NCBI GenBank assembly: GCA_945861195.1
Contig: CAMATS010000025.1
Coordinates: forward strand, 1 to 13,807
From: Rhodoferax sp. OV413
GTDB taxonomy: Bacteria > Pseudomonadota > Gammaproteobacteria > Burkholderiales > Burkholderiaceae_C
Length of the DNA: 13,807 nt
Direction of reading: 5' to 3'
Shown: positions 1-5,781 of the stretch, piece by piece
Position numbering within the stretch: position 1 is the stretch's first letter
How the letters are laid out: each line of letters opens with the position of its first letter
Translations under genes and position numbers: made by a program
Notes under the pieces: model-generated
Database searches by the model: none
What the model saw: only the letters and a program-made list of their open reading frames with translations
What the model was told of the DNA's origin: nothing

Positions 1-2
1 TG

Positions 3-755
3 GGCAAGCGCATCGCTGAACGGCACAGACTGATTTGCTTCGATGAGTTTCACATCGCCGACATCACCGATGCGATGATCCTGCACCGGCTGCTCAAGGC
101 GCTGTTTGATCATGGCGTTGGGTTTGTCACGACCTCCAACTTCATGCCAGATGATCTGTACCCCAATGGCCTGCACCGCAGCCGCATCCTGCCAGCGATT
201 GAACTGCTCAACACCCGTCTCGAAGTGGTGAAGGTGGACAACGGCCAGGACTACCGTCGCCAGAAGCTGGAGCAACTCAGGCTGTACCACACGCCCTTGG
301 GCGAGCAGGCCGACCAACAGATGGACGCGGCATTTGAGCAACTGGCAGAAAGACAGGACGAAGATCCCTGCTTGCAGATCGAGGCGCGTCAGATTCTGGC
401 GCGGCGGCGCGCTGGCGGCGTGGTCTGGTTTGATTTCAAGAACTTGTGTGGTGGCCCGCGTTCGCACAACGACTATCTTGAAATCGCGTCTCAGTTTCAT
501 ACTGTTTTGCTCAGCAATGTGCCTCATATGCCAGTGCGCCTGGCCTCGGAGGCCCGGCGCTTCACTTGGCTGGTCGATGTCTTGTACGACCGGCGGGTCA
601 AGCTGATCATGTCGGCCGAGGTGGCGCCACAACAGCTCTACACCGAAGGACCGTTGGCGCATGAATTTCCGCGCACCGTGTCGCGCTTGCATGAAATGCA
701 GTCGCCTGAATTCCTGGCTTTAGCGCGGCGTTTAGTAGACACTAGACTCACATGA
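3..755 (+). CDS. zapE: Cell division protein ZapE (AFG1-family ATPase), 5' end missing
   Basis: The reading frame is open from the first bases of the window, so the gene begins upstream; 250 codons plus a stop are present. E. coli ZapE is about 375 residues, so roughly the N-terminal third, including Walker A, lies outside. The visible part starts just before Walker B (LICFDEFH, about codons 11-18), followed by ADITDAMIL and the sensor-like segment FVTTSNFMPDDLYPNGLHR. Further on come the family block CGGPRSHNDYLEIA and the C-terminal FTWLVDVLYDRRVKL. In E. coli, ZapE is a Z-ring-associated ATPase; mitochondrial AFG1/LACE1 is the eukaryotic relative. The stop overlaps the start of the next gene (ATGA), so the two are probably translationally coupled. 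In Burkholderiales this gene often follows the 2-oxoglutarate dehydrogenase genes, but that part is not visible here. The family call is firm; the division role is transferred from E. coli. Confidence 0.95.
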   Translation, partial: GKRIAERHRLICFDEFHIADITDAMILHRLLKALFDHGVGFVTTSNFMPDDLYPNGLHRSRILPAIELLNTRLEVVKVDNGQDYRRQKLEQLRLYHTPLGEQADQQMDAAFEQLAERQDEDPCLQIEARQILARRRAGGVVWFDFKNLCGGPRSHNDYLEIASQFHTVLLSNVPHMPVRLASEARRFTWLVDVLYDRRVKLIMSAEVAPQQLYTEGPLAHEFPRTVSRLHEMQSPEFLALARRLVDTRLT

Positions 756-1108
756 TGCACTTGTTTCTTGCCGCAGCCATGGCCCTGGTGGTCGTGAGCG
801 CCCAGGCCCAAACTGCGGACGCAGCCCCGCCGAACCTGGCGGACGCGGCCGCTGAGCGTGGCCGTATTGCCGCTGCCCGGCAGGCTGAGGCGGCCCGCTA
901 TGAGCAGCAGCAGGCCAGTTGCTATGCCCGGTTCGCAGTCAGCGACTGCCACCTGGCCAACCGGGCGTATCAACGGGCCCTGCTTGATCTGCTCCGACGC
1001 CAAGAACTGGCCTTGAATGCCGCAGAGCGGCAGCAAAAGGGCGCCGAGCAGTTGGAGAGAATTCTGGGCAAGTTGCCAAGACTTGAGGGCAGTACGCCAG
1101 CCCCATGA
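752..1108 (+). CDS. Small exported protein of unknown function with a Cys pair
   Basis: A 118-residue protein that I cannot assign to a characterised family. Residues 1-19 form a signal peptide with a hydrophobic core and a likely signal peptidase I site after Ala-Gln-Ala (17-19). There is no lipobox, so the mature protein should be periplasmic or secreted. The mature part is rich in Ala, Gln, Arg and Glu and looks largely helical. Two cysteines (C57 and C66, spacing CX8C, in SCYARFAVSDCHLANR) are the only ones and could form a disulfide in the periplasm. The helix after them is strongly charged (LLRRQELALNAAERQQ). The start overlaps the zapE stop as ATGA, which fixes this start and implies coupled translation. 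I recall similar short Cys-pair proteins annotated as hypothetical in Burkholderiales, but could not check this. Being a real gene is well supported; the function is unknown. Confidence 0.8.
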   Translation: MMHLFLAAAMALVVVSAQAQTADAAPPNLADAAAERGRIAAARQAEAARYEQQQASCYARFAVSDCHLANRAYQRALLDLLRRQELALNAAERQQKGAEQLERILGKLPRLEGSTPAP

Positions 1109-1132
1109 GAAGCCCAGTCAGCGGTTCCTTGA

Positions 1133-1147
1133 GCAGCCAGCGGCTGC
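1133..1147 (+). promoter_or_regulatory. Perfect 6-bp stem-loop just before the helicase start
   Basis: GCAGCC (1133-1138), loop AGC (1139-1141) and GGCTGC (1142-1147) form a perfect GC-rich inverted repeat. It ends 8 nt before the ATG at 1156, where a ribosome-binding site would sit, and no Shine-Dalgarno-like sequence is visible nearby. It has no T tract, so it does not look like an intrinsic terminator. It could reduce ribosome access to the helicase start or be chance in GC-rich DNA. Confidence 0.35.
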
Positions 1148-1155
1148 GTTGATCC

Positions 1156-3168
1156 ATGGGCTTGCAAGGGCGGGTTGAAGAGGCTTTTTCCGAGCAGGGT
1201 GCCCTGTCTCGGATGACCCATGAATTCCGTCTGCGGCCGGGCCAACTGGACATGGCGCAGGCCATCACCCGCACCTTGGAGGAGGGCGGTGTGCTGGTGG
1301 TTGAAGCCGGCACGGGCATCGGCAAGACCTTTGCCTACTTGGTGCCAGCGTTGCTCAGTGGGAACCGGGTGCTGCTGTCGACTGCCACCAAGGCCTTGCA
1401 AGACCAGTTGTTTGGCCGTGACTTGCCAGGTTTGGTGCAGGCGCTGGCCCTGCCGCTGAAGACCGCGATGCTCAAGGGGCGGGCCAGCTACCTCTGTCAA
1501 CACCGCCTCCAACTCGCCCGGCTGGACGCTGACCCTGCGGACAGCGAGCAATTGGCCATTTTGGCCCGCATCGAGCTCTGGGCCCAGGCCAGCGTCTCGG
1601 GCGATCTGGCCGAACTCAGCGACCTTCATGAGCGCTCGCCTTGGGTTGCGCTCGTCACATCCACCCGCGACAACTGTCTGGGTTCGAAGTGCCCGAGTTG
1701 GCGTGTCTGCCATGTCAACCAGGCGCGCCGCGAGGCCCTCTCGGCGGACGTGGTGGTGGTCAATCACCACCTTTTTTTTGCTGACCTGGCAGTGCGGGAA
1801 TCGGGGCTGGCCGAGCTCTTGCCATCGGTGCAAACGGTCATCTTTGATGAGGCCCATCAACTCAATGAAACTGGCGTTCAGTTTTTGGGCCAGCAACTCA
1901 GCACCGCGCAGATATCCGATTTTGCTGGTGACCTGCTCAATGCTGGGCTTTTGCATGCGCGGGGTTGGTGCGATTGGCCGCAGCTGGCATCCCGGCTACA
2001 GCAGGCGGCGCTGGACTGGCGGCTGCTGCTTGGCAGGCAGACCGTCGTGGTGAAACTACCCTGGTTTGATGCGCACACCGATGATGCTCGGGCGCCGGCC
2101 TGGCGCACTGCGATAGACCTGGTCCATCAAGCCCTTGACCAAGCCCGTCTGGCCTTGGAATCGGTGGCAGAAACCGGTCCGGAGTTGTCCCGCCTGAGTG
2201 AGCGGGTGCTCAGCCTGATCGAGCGCATCGAGGGTTTTCGCCTGCCCTGCCCGGCCGGCTCGACGCGCTGGCTGGAGCTGGGTGGCCACCTCAAGCTGAT
2301 GGAAACGCCATTGGATATCGCCCAGACCGTCCAGACCCGTTTGCTCGCGGTTCAGGCAGAGTCCTTGGCGCCCAGGTCATGGATATTCACCTCGGCAAGC
2401 CTGGGCAATGACGCCGCCTTGACTTGGTTCACCGAGCCCTGCGGTCTGGCGGCAGCCCGGGTGTTGCGCATCGACAGCCCATTTGACTATGCGCGGCAGG
2501 CAGCCCTCTATGTGCCGAGGGACCTGCCCAAACCAGATCACCCGGAGCACAGCGCCCAGGTGGCAAATTTTGTCGCCAAAGCCGCGCTCGCACTGGGTGG
2601 CAGGACGCTGGTGCTGACCACCAGTTTGCGCGCCCTGCAGCTGATCAGCGAGGCCTTGGCCAAGGCGTTCTCTGGCTCTGGATCACTCGATATTTTGGTC
2701 CAGGGCCGGGGCTCCAAGCGGGACTTGATGAGCCGCTTTCGCCGCGGTGGCAGCGCTACCACGGCGGGTTGCGTGCTGGTGGCATCAGCCTCATTTTGGG
2801 AGGGTGTTGACATACCCGGCGCCGCCCTGCAGATGGTGGTGATTGACAAGTTGCCCTTCCCCTTCCCGCAAGACCCCCTGGTGCAGGCCCGGGCGCAGAG
2901 GCTAGAGGCAGCCGGTCGCCCGGTTTTCAAGGACTATTACCTGCCAGAGGCAGCGATCGCGCTCAAGCAGGGCGCTGGCCGGCTGATTCGGCATGAGAGC
3001 GATCGTGGTGTGCTGGTGGTGTGCGACACCCGGCTGACCGGCATGGGTTATGGCCGGCGGCTGTTGGCCGCGCTGCCGCCAATGCGCCGTCTGGCTGATG
3101 AGACCGAATTGGCCGCCTTTCTGGAAGAACTTACCAAAGTTTCCACCAAGGACTCTGGGCGGCCTTGA
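1156..3168 (+). CDS. ATP-dependent DNA helicase, DinG/YoaA family (XPD-like, Fe-S)
   Basis: A 670-residue superfamily 2 helicase that unwinds DNA 5'-3' with ATP, likely in DNA repair or replication-fork maintenance. Walker A is EAGTGIGKT (50-58). Four cysteines placed to hold the XPD-type 4Fe-4S cluster are C114, C174, C179 and C185. Walker B/DEAH is at 231-234 (VIFDEAHQL). The C-terminal RecA-like domain has SFWEGVDIPG (GVDIPG at 550-555) and motif VI QGAGRLIRH (from 605). Length fits YoaA (636 in E. coli) about as well as DinG (716). The compact N-terminus with FSEQGALS before the RPGQLDMA segment favours the YoaA-like branch, so I leave the symbol blank. An in-frame stop at 1150-1152 makes ATG 1156 the most upstream start; ATG 1213 would cut off the conserved FSEQGALS. 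The 3' end overlaps convergent bamD by 38 bp. Confidence 0.95.
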   Translation: MGLQGRVEEAFSEQGALSRMTHEFRLRPGQLDMAQAITRTLEEGGVLVVEAGTGIGKTFAYLVPALLSGNRVLLSTATKALQDQLFGRDLPGLVQALALPLKTAMLKGRASYLCQHRLQLARLDADPADSEQLAILARIELWAQASVSGDLAELSDLHERSPWVALVTSTRDNCLGSKCPSWRVCHVNQARREALSADVVVVNHHLFFADLAVRESGLAELLPSVQTVIFDEAHQLNETGVQFLGQQLSTAQISDFAGDLLNAGLLHARGWCDWPQLASRLQQAALDWRLLLGRQTVVVKLPWFDAHTDDARAPAWRTAIDLVHQALDQARLALESVAETGPELSRLSERVLSLIERIEGFRLPCPAGSTRWLELGGHLKLMETPLDIAQTVQTRLLAVQAESLAPRSWIFTSASLGNDAALTWFTEPCGLAAARVLRIDSPFDYARQAALYVPRDLPKPDHPEHSAQVANFVAKAALALGGRTLVLTTSLRALQLISEALAKAFSGSGSLDILVQGRGSKRDLMSRFRRGGSATTAGCVLVASASFWEGVDIPGAALQMVVIDKLPFPFPQDPLVQARAQRLEAAGRPVFKDYYLPEAAIALKQGAGRLIRHESDRGVLVVCDTRLTGMGYGRRLLAALPPMRRLADETELAAFLEELTKVSTKDSGRP

Positions 3169-3937
3169 CACCCAGACGCAAGAAGCTCGACTGCGGGTAG
3201 TTTGCCTGCAGCACACGCCGGCTGTCATCACGCAACTGGGTCATGCCCAGCGCTTCATAGGATTTGACCAAAATGAACATCGCCTCTTCAACAGCCGGCG
3301 TGCCCTGGTGGTCGGCAATCGCCAACTGAGCCCGGTTGACTGCCGCCACATAAGCGCCACGATCAAAGTAATAGCGGGCAACATGAACCTCGTATTCCGC
3401 CAGCGAATTCACAATGTAGGACATACGCTCCCTCGCATCCGGGGCATAGCGCGACTGCGGAAAGCGGCTGATCAACTCTTTGAACGCTTCAAACGATTCT
3501 TTGGCTGCTTTTTGATCCCGCTCAGACAAGTCTTGGCGGGTGATGGCTGAAAAAATACCGAGGTCGTCATTGAAGTTAACCAGGCCTTTGAGGTACAGGG
3601 CGTAGTCCAGTGCGGTGCTGGCCGGGTGCAATTTCATGAAACGGTCCAAGGTAGCGATCGCCTGCGGTGCTTCCCTTGACTTGTAGTGCGCATAGGCCTT
3701 GTCCAGTTGTGCCTGCTGGGCCAGCGGGGTTCCGGCGGCCCGGCCTTCGAGCTTGTCGTACAGTGCTATGGCCTTGTCATAAGCGCCGTTGCCTGCCTCC
3801 TCACGGGCTTCGGCGTATATTTTGCTCGGGCTCCAGTCGGCTGTCGGGTCTTTGGTCGCGCTGGAGCAGGCGCCCAGCAACAACACGGCGAGGGCCAATG
3901 CGCCAGCGCGCACCCCTGCTAATTTGGCTCGAATCAT
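3131..3937 (-). CDS. bamD: Outer membrane protein assembly factor BamD (lipoprotein)
   Basis: A 268-residue lipoprotein (E. coli BamD 245) of the BAM complex, which with BamA folds beta-barrel proteins into the outer membrane. Residues 1-23 are a lipoprotein signal (basic MIRAK, then a hydrophobic core); the lipobox is LGAC with the lipidated Cys at 24. The mature protein is a chain of TPR-like helical hairpins: KIYAEAREEAGNGAYDKAI, then the YALYLKGLVNF and RDQKAAKESFEAFKELI segments, and the BamD/YfiO-typical FPQSRYAPDARERM. The frame stays open upstream to 4177, but only a start at 3937 puts the signal peptide at the N-terminus. AAGAAAG, about 7 nt before the ATG, could serve as a weak ribosome-binding site. 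This is the only - strand gene in the window. It diverges from rluD with 12 bp between starts and overlaps the helicase gene at its 3' end. Confidence 0.96.
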   Translation of the reverse strand: MIRAKLAGVRAGALALAVLLLGACSSATKDPTADWSPSKIYAEAREEAGNGAYDKAIALYDKLEGRAAGTPLAQQAQLDKAYAHYKSREAPQAIATLDRFMKLHPASTALDYALYLKGLVNFNDDLGIFSAITRQDLSERDQKAAKESFEAFKELISRFPQSRYAPDARERMSYIVNSLAEYEVHVARYYFDRGAYVAAVNRAQLAIADHQGTPAVEEAMFILVKSYEALGMTQLRDDSRRVLQANYPQSSFLRLGVKAAQSPWWKLW

Positions 3938-3941
3938 GGGA
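3938..3941 (+). promoter_or_regulatory. Possible ribosome-binding site for the rluD TTG start
   Basis: GGGA lies 8 nt before the TTG at 3950, a normal Shine-Dalgarno spacing. It directly abuts the bamD start codon on the other strand. The match is short, so support is modest, but it agrees with the only usable start codon of rluD. Confidence 0.35.
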
Positions 3942-3949
3942 CAACTTTC

Positions 3950-4972
3950 TTGAAAAAATCCGGACTGAGTATATCGAGCGTACCCCTTGGCGACGGCGTT
4001 GAGGAGCCGGCCGAAGAGCCCGGCGAGGCTGGGCCGGAGTTCGAGCTGCGTGCCTGGACGGCCGGTCCGCAGCAGCACGGGCAGCGGCTCGACCGTGTCT
4101 TGGCCGACTTGGCGCCCGAATTTTCCCGCAGCTACTTGCAGCAGTTGATTGAGCTGGGCGCCGTTACCCTGAACCAACGGGTGGTCAGCAAGCCCGCGGC
4201 AAGGGTGAAAGCGGCTGATGGCGGAACCATTGGGCTACGACCCAGCGCCCAAAGCCAAGCATTCCGGCCAGAGCTGATGCCGCTGGACTTGGTGTACTCG
4301 GACGAGCATCTCTTGGTGATTAACAAGCCTGCCGGCCTGGTGGTGCACCCGGCGCCTGGAAATTGGAGCGGTACCCTGCTCAATGGTTTACTGGCTTTTG
4401 ATGCGGCTTTCATGGACCTGCCCCGCGCCGGCATCGTCCACCGCTTGGACAAGGACACCAGCGGTCTGATGGTGGTCGCCCGCAGCCGGCCAGTGATGGA
4501 CGCCTTGGTGCGTGCCATCGCTGCACGTGAGCTCGGTCGGCATTACCTGGCGCTGGCCCACCGCCGCTGGACAGGTCCGCCCAGCCGCGATGTGCTCGCC
4601 CCAATGGGCAGAGACCCGCGCAATCGCTTGCGCATGGCGGTTGTCGACTTGGCGTTGCATCCAGGTAAAACTGCCAGGACTGAAGTCACATGGCTGGAAA
4701 ATGCAGCCGACGCCTGCCTGCTGCGCTGCAGCTTGCACACCGGCAGAACTCACCAAGTTCGGGTGCATCTGGCCTGGCTGGGCCATCCCCTGCTCTCCGA
4801 TGAAACCTATGCCGGCGCTGTTGCCGCGGGCATGCGCCGCCAGGCATTGCATGCTTATCAGCTGGTGTTGGACCACCCGGTCACGGGTCTGCGAATGAGC
4901 TTTCAAGCGCCACTGCCGGCAGATTTTCAGGCGGCCCTGGCCCATTTGGCCCTACGCTACAATTTCAACTGA
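3950..4972 (+). CDS. rluD: 23S rRNA pseudouridine synthase RluD
   Basis: A 340-residue RluA/RluD-family enzyme. E. coli RluD converts U1911, U1915 and U1917 in helix 69 of 23S rRNA to pseudouridine, supporting late 50S assembly. An acidic 30-residue leader (EEPAEEPGEAGPE) precedes the S4 RNA-binding domain (about 44-97, HGQRLDRVLADLAPEFSRS onward). The catalytic motif is GIVHRLDKDTSGL with the nucleophilic Asp at 167. LVVHPAPG and GRTHQVRVHLAWLGHPLLSD are further family signatures. The start is TTG: an in-frame stop at 3920-3922 closes the frame upstream, and no ATG, GTG or other TTG occurs before the S4 core. The gene diverges from bamD. RluD is preferred over RluC because of the HRLDKDTSG form and the overall length; paralogue confusion is possible but unlikely. 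Confidence 0.93.
   Translation: MKKSGLSISSVPLGDGVEEPAEEPGEAGPEFELRAWTAGPQQHGQRLDRVLADLAPEFSRSYLQQLIELGAVTLNQRVVSKPAARVKAADGGTIGLRPSAQSQAFRPELMPLDLVYSDEHLLVINKPAGLVVHPAPGNWSGTLLNGLLAFDAAFMDLPRAGIVHRLDKDTSGLMVVARSRPVMDALVRAIAARELGRHYLALAHRRWTGPPSRDVLAPMGRDPRNRLRMAVVDLALHPGKTARTEVTWLENAADACLLRCSLHTGRTHQVRVHLAWLGHPLLSDETYAGAVAAGMRRQALHAYQLVLDHPVTGLRMSFQAPLPADFQAALAHLALRYNFN
3968..3973 (-). promoter_or_regulatory. Candidate -10 element for bamD
   Basis: On the - strand this reads TATACT, one mismatch from TATAAT. Transcription would begin near 3960, giving a leader of about 24 nt before the bamD ATG at 3937, a sensible distance. No good -35 match is found 16-18 bp upstream. The element lies inside the first codons of rluD, because there is almost no intergenic space. 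Confidence 0.35.
4958..4963 (+). promoter_or_regulatory. Candidate -10 element upstream of scpB
   Basis: TACAAT inside the last codons of rluD, just before the 131-bp gap to scpB. It matches the -10 consensus at five of six positions. No convincing -35 is seen at normal spacing. If used, it would give a leader of about 130 nt. The gap 4973-5103 holds no gene or hairpin that I can support. Confidence 0.25.
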
Positions 4973-5103
4973 CCCACGAACAGCGGCCTCCTAGCAAATA
5001 CCCAGGGTGCCCGTGCAGCAGTTTCTTCTATCTGCCTCATGCGCCGTGTGCAGTCACCCCGTTCTCGCGCCATCAGGGCGCCCCACCCGGACCCGTCAGA
5101 CCT

Positions 5104-5781
5104 ATGAATACGGCCGAAGCAAAACGTATTTTGGAAACCGCACTGATTTGCGCGCAGCAGCCCTTGCAGATGCGCGACATGCGCGCGCTTTTTGAGGACG
5201 AGATCGGCGCCGATACCATCCGCGACATGTTGCTGGCGCTGCAACTTGAATGGACACCGCGTGGCTTGGAACTTCTTAATGTCGCATCGGGCTGGCGTTT
5301 TCAAAGCCGGCCCGAGCTGCGGATTTACCTGGACCGCTTGCACCCGGAAAAGCCGCCTCGCTACAGCCGCGCAACGCTAGAAACCCTGGCCATCATCGCC
5401 TACCGGCAGCCGGTGACCCGAGGCGATATCGAGGACATTCGTGGTGTCACGGTCAACGCCTTGACCCTCAAGCATCTCGAGGACCGGTCCTGGGTTGAGG
5501 TGATCGGGCACCGCGAGTCGCCCGGGCGCCCAGCGCTGTTTGCAACAACAAGGCATTTTCTCGATGACCTGGGCCTGAACTCCTTGGCGCAACTGCCCCT
5601 GCTGGATCACCCGGCGCAACAGGCTGGTGCGCTCGAAGCCCTTGGGCTTGGCGAGGTCCTGAGCCTGGAGGCGGCGGCAGCAACTGACTCGTCCGACCCT
5701 GGCGCAGGCAGCGCTGCGCAAGCGACTCAGGGCGCGCCGGCCGCAGCCGACTTGTTTGATTTGACAGGAAGCCCGCAATGA
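5104..5781 (+). CDS. scpB: Segregation and condensation protein ScpB
   Basis: A 225-residue ScpB, a winged-helix kleisin-associated subunit that dimerises and binds ScpA, and through it SMC, to compact and separate the chromosome. The first winged helix covers about residues 1-80 (MNTAEAKRILETALICAQQP). The second carries the family signature LETLAIIAYRQPVTRGDIE (92-110) and ends with GRPALFATT (141-149). Beyond about residue 185 there is an Ala/Ser-rich tail not needed for the fold, which makes the protein slightly longer than usual. ATG 5104 is the first standard start in the frame; the frame is open upstream across the gap but has no ATG, GTG or TTG there. scpA is not adjacent in this window. 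The stop overlaps the rluB start as ATGA, implying coupled translation. scpB next to an rluB-type gene is a common arrangement in bacteria. Confidence 0.95.
   Translation: MNTAEAKRILETALICAQQPLQMRDMRALFEDEIGADTIRDMLLALQLEWTPRGLELLNVASGWRFQSRPELRIYLDRLHPEKPPRYSRATLETLAIIAYRQPVTRGDIEDIRGVTVNALTLKHLEDRSWVEVIGHRESPGRPALFATTRHFLDDLGLNSLAQLPLLDHPAQQAGALEALGLGEVLSLEAAAATDSSDPGAGSAAQATQGAPAAADLFDLTGSPQ

Noticed and set aside
970..1956. 328-codon open frame on the - strand opposite the helicase gene
   Set aside because: It lies fully antisense to a gene with clear helicase motifs, shows no family features and is the kind of long shadow frame expected in GC-rich coding DNA.
1213..3168. Helicase start at ATG 1213
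   Set aside because: It would remove the FSEQGALS segment that family members keep before the RPGQ motif; ATG 1156 retains it.
3154..3176. TCTGGG...CCCAGA inverted repeat at the helicase/bamD junction, as a two-way terminator
   Set aside because: The 6-bp stem has an 11-nt loop and no T tract on either strand; too weak to call.
3938..4177. Longer bamD with a start at 4177
   Set aside because: It would bury the lipoprotein signal peptide and LGAC lipobox about 80 residues inside the protein and overlap the rluD S4 domain.
4973..5103. Small gene or RNA in the 131-bp gap before scpB
   Set aside because: There is no start codon with a ribosome-binding site leading to a convincing frame, no strong hairpin and no tRNA-like fold; only a candidate promoter at its edge.
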